Positions 23,284-34,548 are shown, counted from the first letter of the stretch. The stretch is DNA of 64,000 nucleotides from Thermothielavioides terrestris NRRL 8126 (GCF_000226115.1 NC_016462.1:310001-374000), one strand, 5' to 3'. The notes: generated by a model from the sequence alone, not told the origin. Numbers and translations: made by a program.

Positions 23284-24435
23284 ATGGACCCCGAACCCAT
23301 CCCCCACCTCCCCGCCGAAATCTGGATCATGATCCTCGAGCACCTGCCCCCCTCCTTCTACCAGCAGGACATCCGCCGCCTCACCCTCTCCAAACGCTGG
23401 TACAGCCTTGCTTTCCCCACCTTCTACCCGCGCATCGAGTACACGCCGCGCGTCATCAGCCGCCTGGTGCACCGCAAGACCCAGTCCCTCGACCGGACCC
23501 GCGCCCAGCTGCGCAAAAGCCTGCGGTGCGTCAACATCGTGATCGAAGGGACCGGTGGTGTAGGCCAACCGAACCAGCCGGGCGGCGGCGGCGGCGACCC
23601 GGACCTGGCCTGCTTCAACACGCCCTCCAACCTGGCCCGCTTCTGCCTGATGCTGCTCGAGTTCCAGGAGCTCAAGGCCCTGCGGTTCACCGCGCGCTGG
23701 CAGAACCGCGAGTGGCGCGCCGACCCGCTGCAGGCGCGCTACCTGTGCATCACCAGCCTCAAGCCCTACCTCAGCCTGCTGACCAACCTCACCTCGCTGG
23801 ACCTGGACCTCTGCGGCACCGACATCGCCCCCGACCTCGGCCTGCCCGTGCACTTCTGCCCGCACCTCCGGCCGCTGCTGTCGAGGCTGACCTCGCTGCG
23901 CCTGCGCCTGCGGAGCATCTGCCACCTCGCGCTCTGGCCGCTGGACGGCCAGCCCGTGACGCTGGCGCAGCTCTCGCTCAGCCTGTACCTCGGCCGCGTC
24001 TCGGACTACAACCCCAAGCTCAACGCGAGCAGGTCGTGCTCCTCGCCCGGCTGGATCGCTCCGCTGGACGAGATGCGCTCGAGCATGAAGGCCCTGGTCA
24101 AGGTGATGGCGGAGCCCAGGCGCGCCGAGATGGTGCACCTAGCCCCGAGTGGGGAGGTGCATGTTTGGGATGCGTCGACCGAGGTCTGCGTCAGAGATTG
24201 GTCTGAGAGGCCGAGGACGTTTCACTGGGATTTTGGGCTGGACCCCAAACGGCCTTGCTTTTCGGAAGGCGCTGATGAGTGGCCGTGGGATGGTGAGGGC
24301 GACGCTGATTTCCCGTATACTATCTACGGCCCGGGCGGCTTCCTGGACCATGATGGCTCTGACGGGTCTGACAGACCAGACGAGGTGGAACCCGTGGACG
24401 AGTATTTTGACTTTGACGAGCCCGGAGCTGTCTAA
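23284..24435 (+). CDS. F-box protein
   Basis: One exon, 383 residues, from the ATG at 23284 (a GTG four codons earlier is not used). Residues about 7-50 form an F-box (PHLPAEIWIMILEHLPPSFY, then RLTLSKRWYSLAFPTFYPRI). The middle part is leucine-rich without a clear repeat (LTSLDLDLCGTDI; LTSLRLRLRSICHLAL). The C-terminal 60 residues are very acidic (Asp/Glu/Gly). F-box proteins link targets to Skp1-Cul1 ubiquitin ligases; the target of this one is unknown. Fungal F-box genes of this type evolve fast, so orthology by name is not possible from sequence alone. Confidence 0.85.
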   Translation: MDPEPIPHLPAEIWIMILEHLPPSFYQQDIRRLTLSKRWYSLAFPTFYPRIEYTPRVISRLVHRKTQSLDRTRAQLRKSLRCVNIVIEGTGGVGQPNQPGGGGGDPDLACFNTPSNLARFCLMLLEFQELKALRFTARWQNREWRADPLQARYLCITSLKPYLSLLTNLTSLDLDLCGTDIAPDLGLPVHFCPHLRPLLSRLTSLRLRLRSICHLALWPLDGQPVTLAQLSLSLYLGRVSDYNPKLNASRSCSSPGWIAPLDEMRSSMKALVKVMAEPRRAEMVHLAPSGEVHVWDASTEVCVRDWSERPRTFHWDFGLDPKRPCFSEGADEWPWDGEGDADFPYTIYGPGGFLDHDGSDGSDRPDEVEPVDEYFDFDEPGAV

Positions 24436-26302
24436 GTCCTTGCATATGCTGCTGCCCATTCTTGTTTTCTTCTCATAGATAGAACTTGATACCCCTGAAG
24501 TTCTTTGCGGAGTTGCGTATCCCTATACTCGTGCCTGGAAGGCGCACCTCAAGCAGTTCCCATGCGGGCGAGTTTGACATTCTCCGCCAGAAACCTCTCA
24601 AATATCTCTCCTGGCGTGCGGAACAAGTTGAACAGAAGAGACTCGCCCTTACCATAAGACGAGGGAGCCATCAAACTTTCCCTCAGGACGAATCCTCAGC
24701 CTGCCACAAATTCCCCTTCTCCAAACATCACCGATGCCCAAAATTGCGACGCAGCAGCCACCTAGACCTCCGCCCCTATGAACTTTTGAGCTCAACTCTG
24801 GGTTCAGTCTTACAACCAGCGGAGAAAGCAAGTCAATTGCCACGGCACTTCCTCACACAACACGCGAGACTCGGAACGAGATGGATGAAATCTCTTTGGG
24901 AAAACGGCAGGCCCAGGAGCCAGGTGCCCTCCACGAGGCACCACAAGCCGCGGAACCACACGCCCAAGTTCGTCCTCGCGGTCGCCCCAGAAAGCGAGAA
25001 TCATCTGTGAGAAACCAGCCAAACCGAGAACTCGCCATGGAGCTGGTCAACGGCGCCGAGCGAACACGCTCCGCCCTGTTCTCCGGAAGCTGAGTGGCGG
25101 CATCAGCGCGCATCAGGGGAGTTCCGGCCCGCGGCACGACAACCACGCAGGCAGAGGTGCTCCCTCCAACGCCAATGGGAGTCCTGCTCCGAATGCTCCG
25201 CCTACACCGGCGCTGCGGTCGGGTCCACTGGCGGGTCAGACAGATCGAGGACAGGAAAGGCGTGACGCCAGCAGCAACATCGACCTGGAGAGTCCATTAC
25301 TTGCCACCGAGCAAGTTCGAAGCCCCGGCGCAAGTTCAAAGCTCGGGACCGTCATCGGCAGCGCCGTCGAGCGCCTGAAAGCTCCCGATCTACTACGTTT
25401 CCAATCTCCCGCGAACTAACCTGGGAAGCGCTCCACCCCCTTCAACGAGTGTTCCCCAGCCCGGCTTCGGCTTGCGTTGAGATCCGCTCTAGTCGTCCGC
25501 TTTAGAATTGGGGAAGATGTTTCTGAGGCAAGGGAGGGGGAGGGATTGTTCTTTCACCTCAAACGGAGTTCGCATAGTCCTGTCATCTGGTCCGTCCCGT
25601 TTTTACGAGCGCTGACCTACTGAGATTATGCTGAGCACAGCTAATTCGAGTTTGGGCGGGATTCGCGACATCGTTCAAGGACCAGAGTCTGGAGGGCATG
25701 GGTGATGAGCAAGGGAGAGCGAACATGAAGGGGGAGGTGGTGTTTCCTTCCGCACCTGACTATCTAACACCACCTTCTCCATCCCGCCTAGTGGTGGATC
25801 GTGGATCGACTGGTGCCCGGGGTCAAGTGTCTTGGTTGGCGAACAGGTGCTGGGCTCGTTTTGCGTTGCCTTGCGCGCACCGTTGCAACATCACGATAGC
25901 AACTTCTCACGGCGGAAGGAAAGTAAGCAGCTTTTGACACTTTTACGATGGCGTGCTATTCCTCTTCCTGGGCCCCCCCAACTTCTCTGTGTGACTCCTG
26001 ATCAGTAAACAGGCCGGCGGATCGGTCCCTTGCTAAACAGCCGAGTGATCAGTTCCAGACCCGAAATGCGGAGCCCTAGTCCAGTGCAGTAAAGTATCGC
26101 AGTTACCTTATTCCCATGCAATGCTTATGCCTCATGAATGAACAGAATTAAGTATCCCGCAGACCCCAGCTACCCTCTCTACAACCGCTCGCTATTACGC
26201 CCCAACGCCTTGGTCTCGCAATCACTGCTCCATCGACAACAACGACAACAACACACACCAGATCCCCCCCGCTTCACGGCCCGGGGCCGGGGCAGGGGAT
26301 CC
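24436..26302. other. 1.9-kb region with only degraded coding signal
   Basis: Convergent flanks of the F-box and HYM1 genes. Apart from the AT-hook frame at 24881-25419, I see no gene, repeat or RNA. Confidence 0.45.
24881..25419 (+). pseudogene. Possible broken AT-hook protein gene
   Basis: From the ATG at 24881 a 70-residue frame includes an AT-hook-like PRGRPRKRESS and stops at 25093. Exactly where it stops, another frame (shifted by one base) carries protein-like sequence to a stop at 25419, including NIDLESPLLATEQV and SKLGTVIGSAVERLKAPDLL. No credible intron joins the two. One lost base could have split a gene of roughly 180 codons. It may instead be non-coding; GC-rich DNA often stays open by chance. 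There is no family match I recognise beyond the AT hook. Confidence 0.25.
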
Positions 26303-27657
26303 TCACCGCTGGGGCGGCGGCACCGGCGCAGGCGGCATGTTCCGGATCTGCTTGATGAGGAACTCGCGCTCGTCGATGAACTGCTCGTCCTCGGTGCGGT
26401 CCTCGAGGAAGTGGGACAGGAAGTGCAGCAGCTTGTCCCGGTTCATAATCAGGATCTTCTGCACGGGCACCGACTTGTGCGGGTTGGCGACGAACACCTT
26501 GAAGACGTGGAAGCCCTCGTACTGCACCATCTTGCGGTCGTCGCGCAGCAGGTTCATGCAGATCTTGAGGTGCTCGCCCCGGTCCACGTAGGCCGTCATG
26601 ATGTTGTAGTTGGACCGGTCCAGCAGGATCTCGCCCAGCAGCTTGATCGACTGCCGCTTGGTCACGTAGCTGTTGGACTGCACCAGCACGCTGTTGTACC
26701 GCTCGAAGAAGAGGTCGAAGTTGACCGCCAGGTAGCGCGGGACCAGCTCTTTGTGCTTGGTGATCAGCTCCTACGCAGCCCCATGTCAGCTCCCCCGTCT
26801 CCGTAGGGTTCACATGTCACATCTGCCTCAGGGGACTCTCTCGTTGCGTTGCCCTTGCGTTGCCCTTACTTACCCGGAACGTCGTAAACGCATCCGCGCT
26901 GACCTCAAACGAGCTCTTGTCGATCCAGTCGAAGAAGTTCCAGAACACGCCTCTCCCGCTCTGTGGCCGGTCCGGGTTGATCGCGCCGACGCCGCGCGCG
27001 CTCGACCCCTGCTCGTCGCCGTCGTCGTACAGTATGATGGCCGCGGCCGCCTCGTTCTTCAGCACCTCCCTCAGCACGGTGCCGGCCGGCGTCGCGCTCT
27101 CCTTGTGGTCGTAGCCCCGGCACAGCTCCACCAGCACCTGCGGTCGGCGTTCGACGACGTAGGCCAGCGCGAGCGGCTCGGGCTTCTGCGGGCCGGTTGG
27201 CGGGCGGAAGCGGAAGGCGTACGAGAAGATGACCTGGGTGTCCTTGCGCGACTCGAACGGCAGTCGGTGGAGATTCACGGCGAGGAGGTAGAACAGGTCC
27301 TCCTCGATCATGCCCGTCACCAATTGGTAGATCTGATCCGGGTTGGGCTCGGTCTCTGCCGGTGGTTGTCAGTCAGGCGGGGCGGCGGTCGCGTTTCCTG
27401 TAGAGGCCAAAAAGCGTACCATGTGTGCCTTGTAGGACCTGCTTCATTTGCGAAAGCACCTTTGCCAACTCCTCGGCCTGTGCGCACAAGTCAGCGGAGC
27501 GGGGAAAACAGCGGGAATGCTTGGCTGCCTCGGTGTGTGCCGTGTTTACCTTGGCGGCCCCTTGCGGCCCCTCCAGTTTTGTGACATGCTCTCTCGCCTG
27601 CCTGGCAAGATCTGTAGTATTTGTTCTTGCGCGTGTCCGGCCAAATAAGAAGGACAT
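26303..27657 (-). CDS. hym1: HYM1 / Mo25-like scaffold protein
   Basis: Four exons (27550-27657, 27420-27477, 26874-27355, 26303-26770) encode 371 residues. The N terminus MSFLFGRTR is typical of Mo25, followed by armadillo-like helical repeats through the whole length: VLREVLKNEAAAAIIL, FWNFFDWIDKSSFEVSADAF, then YLAVNFDLFFERYN, SNSYVTKRQSIKLLGEILLD and NLLRDDRKMVQYEGFHVFKV near the end. Mo25/HYM1 proteins bind and activate STE20-type kinases. In yeast Hym1 belongs to the RAM polarity network, and in Neurospora HYM-1 supports COT1/POD6 and MAK1 signalling (established knowledge). Expect a cytosolic polarity role here. The first intron (72 bp) is a multiple of three with no stop. Confidence 0.95.
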
Positions 27658-29162
27658 CTTGCGTCGGGGGAATCGAGGCGGGCGCACGCAGCTGGGGTCG
27701 AGGGGTTGTCGACGATCGTCGCAGCTCCAGCAACCAGCTACGGCGGGGGAGGGGGAAACGATGGTGCGGCGCGAACTTATAGTTTAACTGAAGCTGCGAG
27801 CCAAAGCAGACAAGGACGCACTGCCAGCCGCCCTTGGCAAGGGGCCCAAACAAATCGCAGATGCCAGCCCGGATTCCTCGAGCCAGCAAATGGCAAAATG
27901 AAGTGGCGCGAGTCAAGGGCAGCCGCAAGAACCGTTGGAGGGATGCCGAGTTCGCGGAGATGCAGATGCGTATTGGCTGGAAAGGGGGGCGGTTGCCGCC
28001 ATAGGCGAAGCTGCTGTCCATGAGCTTGTGTACGACATGTTATTCCCGGAGTTACTGGGTAACGAACGTTATGTGCTGTCACAGCGACCTGGCAACGGCA
28101 CTTACCCCTGCAACAGCCGCTTAAAAAACGCGAACTGCGGAACAGCTCGAGTACTGAACGTTGTCCTTGAAGACAATGATGTGGTTTTCTGGCTCTCAAA
28201 TGGCAGTTCATTAGGGAAGCCCTCGAGATCCTTAAACGGCATATCTCACCACCAGCTAAACACACCTCAACCGCCGCATTGGTCGCTGTGGAGGGGAACC
28301 TGGAAACTGCCAATCCGGCCATGGACATGTCTACACATGAGTTTGGCTTTCGTTCAATTCTGTAGACTGATGAGCACCCCACGCGGTGTTCTCCGAACAA
28401 TCCCACAGTATCTTGCGGGGAGGCGCCTTGCCAAGGGTTTTATCTACGTTAAACAAGACATTAGCGGCAGAGATGTGCCTCGCCATCAAACCTCCATTCT
28501 CATCGAAGGATCTCCCTGGAAGTCTGCAGACGAGAGCAAGAGGGAACTGGTGATTTCCCCCTGCTGGGTTTGCTCTCCGCCAGTCGTATACCTCGAGAAC
28601 CATCGGGCTAGTGGTTAACGCGGAGATATCCTAGCGGTTGCCGTCCCTACCTTTGCAGGTATCTAGGGATGATAAAGAGGGCAACACCGATTTGCGTGTT
28701 GAGCGCCTCACGGCCGGGCGTTCGATGCTGCCGCCAATGCTCCTGTGGGTGTTAGTTCATAACGCGAATTACTCAGTCAACGTGCAGTCGGAAAGCCTCT
28801 GCGACACTCAGCAAGAGGCGTATAGGCTTCGGGATAAACCTCCCATGGAGCATTTCACAACGAGCGCAGAGCGACTGGCATTGTGAAATGGCCATTGAGA
28901 ACAATGTCTCGATTCGTTGACTCTGCATCTAGATCCCAGGTCCGTCCCATGCTGTCGTACCATGTGGCAGACTGACCGACAGCCGCCATAGTATGCAACC
29001 GAAAACAGAAGCCGCAAAGACGCCAGCGCCGACTGGGTGACCCTCGACGAGGAGCAATGTAGGGGGGTATTTCTCTTCGTCGCAACCGAACCGAGTTGTT
29101 CCTTTCCGTTTCTGTCTTTGTGTCGTCACGTCTTCAGTCCCTTCAACGCCGGCTCAGCCGAT
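27658..29162. other. Intergenic region
   Basis: These 1.5 kb hold the HYM1 promoter and the 3' flank of the uL24 gene. Open frames at 27935-28618 (plus) and 27777-28406 (minus) lack plausible composition, splice signals or recognisable motifs. Confidence 0.45.
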
Positions 29163-29715
29163 TCAAGCCTTGCTCTTGCCCTTGGCCTTGGCGGCCTGCT
29201 CGCGGCCGGCCTTGATGCGGGCCAGGATGTTCTCACGGTCCTTGTCGAGCTTGAGCTTGGTGATGACCACGTTGCTGGGGTGGATGCCAATCGGCACGGT
29301 CTGGCCCGTAGCCTTCTCGCGAGTGACACGCTCGACGTGGATGACGTATTTCAGGCGGTACACCGAGGTAACCTTGCCTTCCTTGTCCTTGTTGGAGCCG
29401 CGGACGATCTGGACCTCGTCGTCCTTGCGGATGGGGATGCTCCGGACCTGCGACCAAAGCATGTCAGTTCGGTCCCCTGGATCAACGGCAGCGGAGCAAC
29501 AAACAAAATGGGATAGGCTTACGTTGTACTTCTCACGGAGCTCCTTGCTGAGCGGGGCGCTCATGATGTTGCGGCGGACGCTCGAAGGCGCAGTGAAGTG
29601 CGCCTTGCGAGACTTGCGCCTCGAGGACGAAACGTCTGCAGATACAAAGTTAATTCGGAAAATTCAACAACTGTTCGCTTGGCTGTTGATACTCACTCGG
29701 GCTGACCTTGGCCAT
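29163..29715 (-). CDS. rpl26: 60S ribosomal protein L26 (uL24)
   Basis: Three exons (29697-29715, 29523-29635, 29163-29447) encode 138 residues, the usual eukaryotic L26 length. The first exon codes only MAKVSP plus one base, followed by [28 protein letters not shown], the KOW segment [20 protein letters not shown], and a C-terminal [20 protein letters not shown] with a basic Lys/Ala tail. uL24 binds 25S/5.8S rRNA near the exit tunnel of the large subunit. The splice to a 19-nt first coding exon, just after the start codon, is common in fungal ribosomal protein genes. The second intron (75 bp) is a multiple of three and stop-free. Confidence 0.97.
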
Positions 29716-30475
29716 TGTAATTGATCGTGCCGACGGAGGACAAGGCGGCGGACAACGAGTCGAGTGGTGATCGCCGTGATCTTGACGAAGCAGCGAAAAT
29801 TAAAAGTGTGTTGTGTGGGCTGGGGAAAATCGGTGCCCTGGCAGAAAAGCCCCTCACCGCCTTCCTTATGCTCGTTCTGGGGCTATTCAAAGTGGGGCCA
29901 CTCTTCAGCCAATGGAGGAGCTTCGCGCGGATCACCCACCAGAACACACAATCGCCCTGCCGAAGTCCACCTCGAAGTCAGTAGCCCAAAGCTAGACCAC
30001 ACAGTAGCATCTCTCTTTCATGGCCTCTATCATTGTTCCGCCTCCCATGATCTCTCTCGTCTTTCAGTCACATGAGGGAGCGGTAAGTCGATCCAATCAA
30101 CCATTAATCCATAGTCTACTCTACTTTCCCGGGCCAATTTATGGCCAGTTCTATCATCAATCCGAAATCCGTTTGAACGCCATAACAATGCCTCGCGAGC
30201 CCTGGGTATATCCAACGAACGAATCCCATGCAGCCGCCTTCCCAAACCCTGTGCCAATGCAAACGTGAACGCCATCGCCTATGCAAGAAAAGACAAAAAT
30301 CTGACTCCTTTCTCCCTTCCGTGTTTGAACGCCTTTTCCTGTCCCATCCTTTTTCCAACCGCCAAACCCTGTTCTCCTCTGACCATCTCCAAAACGCCTG
30401 GCCACTCAGAAACCACACAACAAAACCAGTAGAAGAGAGAAGAAAAATGAAAAAGCAACCCCCGCCCGGGCGGTC
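29716..30475. other. Intergenic region between uL24 promoter and Sfi1 3' end
   Basis: These 760 bp hold the promoter of a presumably highly expressed ribosomal protein gene and the 3' flank of sfi1. I could not pick out a specific ribosomal-gene element. Confidence 0.4.
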
Positions 30476-33448
30476 TCAAAACTCCCCCGACTCCTCATTA
30501 ATGTTGACAATGTGCAGCCCAGGACCGCCATATCGCTGCCTCAACGCTCTTTCATCAGGCGACGGCAGGATAGCCGACGGAGTCGTCGTCGGGCGGTATC
30601 TTTCCGTGCGCCTGGTGGGCGTGCTCATGGCGTCGGGAACCACCGATTCCTCGTCAAACACGGCCATGGGCCCGAGCGACCCGAAGGGAACAAGACCAGT
30701 AGCCAGCTGGCTTGCGGTGGGGAGCCGCGATATGGACGAGCGAGCGAGCTGCTGGCGAACGCTCCGACGGGAGGACACGGTGCTGAGGCGGGGATTGAGC
30801 CGTGCGGCCACCCCCGGAACGGCTTGCTGTTGCCATTCGTAGAGCACCTCGCCACAAAGCCGTCTCTCGTGTTTCTCCTGCAGTGTATTGGCCATGTGAC
30901 GTTTACTTTGCTGCTGTAGGGTCTGGAACTCCCATTTCTCCCAACACTGTCTCCGCGTCTTCTCTGCGTCGTACTCGATGGCGTCTGCCATGTTCTCCTG
31001 AGCCTCGTGGAGTTGGGCTTGCCATTTCCCGCAGTAGACTTCGAGCTCGGCGTCTGCGGCGATCTGCTGGATGTCCTGCGCTTTTTTGGCCGTCTCCGCC
31101 CAGAAATCGAGGCAGTCATTGAGATCCTCCCGCTCGTAGTAGAGGTTGGCACGGTGAGCGTCGTGTCCCGCCTCAACCGCCTCTGCGGTGGCGTCTAGCC
31201 ACTTACCGAGACATTCTTGCGCCAGCTCGACCTTGTATTTCCGCCTGAACTGCCGCAGCGAGTTCATCATGCGCTGCCTTCGTGCCGTCTCTGCGATATC
31301 CGGCCACTTGCGCAACACGCTGGAGACGATGGACCTGGCCCGGTGTCGGTCTGCCTTTCTCCGGTAGTAACTGTCCCGGGCTCGGCTCTGATGGCATTGC
31401 TCGCGCCAATGGTCCATGCACGGCCGAGTTGTGCGATAAAGGTTGACGAGGTCGGCATTGTGATAATGCTTCCACATCTTGTCGGTCTCGGCCGCCCAGG
31501 TGTCGACGGCTTCCGCCCGGGTGTAGAAGGAATCAACGTAAGCAGCTTCCTGCTCGTGCCGTTCCCGATCGGTGCGCGCCCGCCGTGCGGCTGCAACAAA
31601 GGTATCGAGCGCCTCTCGTTTGACACGCGTCTCCGAATATCTCTGATACCAGGCCAGTTTTTCTTCGAGCGCCCAGCGGTTCAGAACGGCGGCCTTGGTT
31701 TCGTACTCGTCGCGTTCGATGAAGAGTTTCAGCTTCATCTCGCGCTCCCAGTGATCAACAGGGTCCTCGAGGAAGAAGGCGTCAGCGATCCCGGCTTCGC
31801 TCTTGGCATTCTGGAAAGCGCTATGCCACACGTCCAGCGCCTGACGTTTTGCGTCTTGCTCGTCTTTGGTCCTGTACTGCTTCAGCAAGGCGGACAGTCT
31901 CGCCTGCTCTTGCCAGTACTCCAGGTCCCTTCGACAACCCAGGATCAAGAACTGCCGCGTACATTCGTAGGCGTCGTACTGCTGGACTTCAAGCTCTTCG
32001 TGCCAGATATTAACTGCCTCGTCGAGCAGCAACCTCTCATCGAGTGCTACCGCTACCTGGTATTCGTCGTTGAGATCGCGGGCCTTCTCGGCCCATGTGC
32101 CAAGACATTGTTTGGCGAGATTGACGGCGTAGAATTCGTCCGCCTGACGCTCCTTTGTTTCCTCCAGCATCGTGTGCAGAGTCTGCTTGCGGAGCTGCTG
32201 CTGATGCCAGTGGGCGGCGACCTCATGGCGCACTTCGTGATGGAGAGCAACTTGGGTCCATGTCTGAAGAGCATTTTTCAGGATGAAGTTCTGGACCTTG
32301 GTTTCGTCCTCGACATGTTGTGCATGCCAACCCTCGAACGCCCGCTTCCGCACAAGGTGCCTGCGAGCAACCGCCGTCCGGTCGATTTCTTCCCGCGCCT
32401 GGTCTTGCCAATGATCCAGCAGAGTGCGGATGGTGAAAATTTCGTAGACCCGTGTGGCACGCCTCTCCATCTTTGCCACATAGGCTTCGTATTGAGCAGC
32501 AGCCTCCGCCTTGAGCCGCTGCTCCTGTGCGGCGGCGGCTTCTTCGTTCCAGATGTCGAGAACCTCGCCCAGGAGATCGTTGTTATCGTACTCCACAGCC
32601 TGAGATTTGAGCTCGTCGTTTCTGCGCTTGGCTTCGCAGGCGGTCGCGTGCCAGGACCCGAAAACATCCTTCACAAGTTCCCGGTCCTCTTGCTGCCTCA
32701 ACTGCCGAAGTAGACTCTCAAGATGCAAGAAATCAGTCTCCACCGGCGCTCCACGTACGCCCACCATATCAGAGGGTCCTTGTAGGGGTGGAACGGGCAG
32801 TCCATCATGTATTCGAGTTCGAAAAGGTCCTCGTCCGGCAGATCCTTCTCCGACTCCGGAATCGCTGAAGGCGGACAAGGCTCGGGATGCTGGCCGTGAG
32901 GGCTGGTCGCTGCTGGGGAGGGACGAGGCTCGGGATGCTGCTCGCTCTGAAGGACTGTTGCTGGGAACAAACTCAAGCTTAATACCCATTCCACCTAGGA
33001 CGGCATTGAACTTGTCGTTGATGGTGTTCCCGGACCGCTGGCCGCCGATCTTGAAGATGAGGCGCGAGATGTGGGAGGGCCCATTCTCCGGGTCAAGGCC
33101 ATGTTGGGGAAGAATTTGTTCAGCAGCCAGGAACAGAGCGTTGGTAGGGAGACGGTCCCGCTCGGGAAGAGTGGGATAGATCGACTCCGCCAGGACGACA
33201 ATCTCGTGGACCAATTCAATGTCTGCGCAGCGCAAGTTAGCGACGCCTGGCAGGCACGACTGCGGCGAGGAGGGAAATGGCAAAGAACGCTGTTGCCTAC
33301 CTTGATCAGAATACGCGCCGTGAGGCTGACCGCCATGGTGACCGCCATGGTGAAAAGCAGGAGAGGAAGGACGATTGGCGTCAAAGGCAGAAGGAGGAGG
33401 AAAATCATGCCCGCCATGATGGTTTTCCCAAGATGAATGGTGCTGCAT
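30476..33448 (-). CDS. sfi1: Sfi1-like centrin-binding spindle pole body protein
   Basis: Two exons (33301-33448, 30476-33222) give 964 residues; reading through the 78-bp intron adds 26 residues without a stop. Start chosen at MQHHSSWENHHG; upstream in-frame codons look like leader. The N-terminal domain DIELVHEIVVLAESIYPTLP is typical of fungal Sfi1. From about residue 230 to 880 there are more than fifteen repeats of about 30-35 residues built around a hydrophobic pair and tryptophan: VLDIWNEEAAAAQEQ, LLDHWQDQAREE, AFEGWHAQHVED, CLGTWAEKARD, VLNRWALEEKL, CMDHWREQCHQS, CLDFWAETAKKA. These are Sfi1 centrin-binding helices, which form the half-bridge filament needed for spindle pole duplication. 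The C-terminal 110 residues are Arg/Ser/Pro-rich with many S/T-P sites, plausible CDK targets. Confidence 0.93.
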   Translation of the reverse strand: MQHHSSWENHHGGHDFPPPSAFDANRPSSPAFHHGGHHGGQPHGAYSDQGRQQRSLPFPSSPQSCLPGVANLRCADIELVHEIVVLAESIYPTLPERDRLPTNALFLAAEQILPQHGLDPENGPSHISRLIFKIGGQRSGNTINDKFNAVLGGMGIKLEFVPSNSPSERAASRASSLPSSDQPSRPASRALSAFSDSGVGEGSAGRGPFRTRIHDGLPVPPLQGPSDMVGVRGAPVETDFLHLESLLRQLRQQEDRELVKDVFGSWHATACEAKRRNDELKSQAVEYDNNDLLGEVLDIWNEEAAAAQEQRLKAEAAAQYEAYVAKMERRATRVYEIFTIRTLLDHWQDQAREEIDRTAVARRHLVRKRAFEGWHAQHVEDETKVQNFILKNALQTWTQVALHHEVRHEVAAHWHQQQLRKQTLHTMLEETKERQADEFYAVNLAKQCLGTWAEKARDLNDEYQVAVALDERLLLDEAVNIWHEELEVQQYDAYECTRQFLILGCRRDLEYWQEQARLSALLKQYRTKDEQDAKRQALDVWHSAFQNAKSEAGIADAFFLEDPVDHWEREMKLKLFIERDEYETKAAVLNRWALEEKLAWYQRYSETRVKREALDTFVAAARRARTDRERHEQEAAYVDSFYTRAEAVDTWAAETDKMWKHYHNADLVNLYRTTRPCMDHWREQCHQSRARDSYYRRKADRHRARSIVSSVLRKWPDIAETARRQRMMNSLRQFRRKYKVELAQECLGKWLDATAEAVEAGHDAHRANLYYEREDLNDCLDFWAETAKKAQDIQQIAADAELEVYCGKWQAQLHEAQENMADAIEYDAEKTRRQCWEKWEFQTLQQQSKRHMANTLQEKHERRLCGEVLYEWQQQAVPGVAARLNPRLSTVSSRRSVRQQLARSSISRLPTASQLATGLVPFGSLGPMAVFDEESVVPDAMSTPTRRTERYRPTTTPSAILPSPDERALRQRYGGPGLHIVNINEESGEF

Positions 33449-34069
33449 GGGAACGAAACAGACAACCAGCTCGGGTACATTATACCACAAGCTGAGAAGA
33501 GCAAATGGATGGGTTTTGTCGTGCCTAGTGTAGACACGTAGACGCGAGATGAAGATGTGGACGTTGGTTTGGAAATTGCGACTGAAAGCGCGCACGTGGA
33601 AAATCGAGACAGCAAGAGCAAGAGCCAGGAATTAATTTGCTGGAAAGCAAGCGCAGCTTGAGCTATGATCGTGATCAATCAATCAATGGATTGCAGATCG
33701 CAGACTTGGGAAGTTGTCTGGGAGATGCAAGCGTGGGGAAGAGAAGGAACGCGGGGCGCGTCTTTGTCTGCCCCAGGGCGCAGGGCGTGTCAGGTGGTAC
33801 GTCACTCACTTCTCTGCAGCGGGTGGCTGGTACGGCCGTGCGAGGCACTGTGGGGCTCTGCGGGACAGGCTGTAGTGGGTCCACATCCCAGTACAGTGAA
33901 TATCTCGTCGCACACTGTGTGCTATCACCGTTTGCAATTCGCGACTTCCATCAATTGATATGCTGTCAGAAGCCCAGTTATCCAGAATGGTCCCTTGAAT
34001 TCCGCCCAAGTCATAAGCCACAGTCTCTCCTGGTTCTGCCGAGAGAGATAATTCTGCACCAGACACACC
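33449..34069. other. Divergent intergenic region sfi1 / NDUFAF8-like
   Basis: These 621 bp hold both promoters. A TCAATCAATCAATGG motif lies at 33675-33689. No other feature is seen. Confidence 0.4.
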
Positions 34070-34405
34070 ATGCAACCAAAGACGCGCCCGATCCAGCGCT
34101 TCGCCCAAGCCGTCTCGAAATGCTCTGCTGAGGTCGACCGCCAGCCCTTCCATCCATCCATCCTCTGTTCAATCCGTTCTCGGGAACGGGAATGTCTGAC
34201 ATGTCGTGCTGACACAAATGTGCAGGCCGCCGTCTACGGCCAGTGCATCGTTGCCGATTACAACTCGGTGCACCGAGACAAGTGTGCTAAGGAATTTATG
34301 AAGCTCAAAGACTGCTACCTGGTACGCAGTATATTATCAGCCGTGGAATTCCCAGCTTGAGAAGTTAACTCATCTGGCCAGGCCGCCGCAAAGGGGGGAA
34401 GGTGA
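34070..34405 (+). CDS. ndufaf8: Twin-CX9C protein, NDUFAF8-like complex I assembly factor
   Basis: Three exons (34070-34132, 34226-34321, 34382-34405) encode only 60 residues. The product has exactly two CX9C motifs: C18 to C28 (KCSAEAAVYGQC) and C41 to C51 (KCAKEFMKLKDC), then a short tail AAAKGGR. This is the CHCH signature of small intermembrane-space proteins imported by the Mia40 relay, and the C-x-AEAAxYGxC plus CAxEFxxLxxC pattern is that of NDUFAF8, which works with NDUFAF5 in complex I assembly in humans. Filamentous fungi keep complex I, so the role fits. The first intron has a non-consensus GTCGAC donor; the splice is required to join the first two cysteines. The gene converges on ils1 with a gap of 143 bp. 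Confidence 0.88.
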
Positions 34406-34548
34406 ACTTGATAGAGGACGCAAGCTGTGGGAACACTGCACCCCTCATTCCCTGATTTATTTTGTCCAGTCCTACATCAAGTCTCGCTCAGCATTTACTC
34501 TAGAACAACATCTCTATCCGCGCCTTCTATCTACAACATCTACGCCCC

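Noticed and set aside
27777..28618. Overlapping frames on both strands between HYM1 and uL24
   Set aside because: No motif, starts not convincing, composition like intergenic DNA.
33675..33689. TCAATCAATCAATGG short repeat as a possible regulatory array
   Set aside because: Three units only; too short to support a claim.
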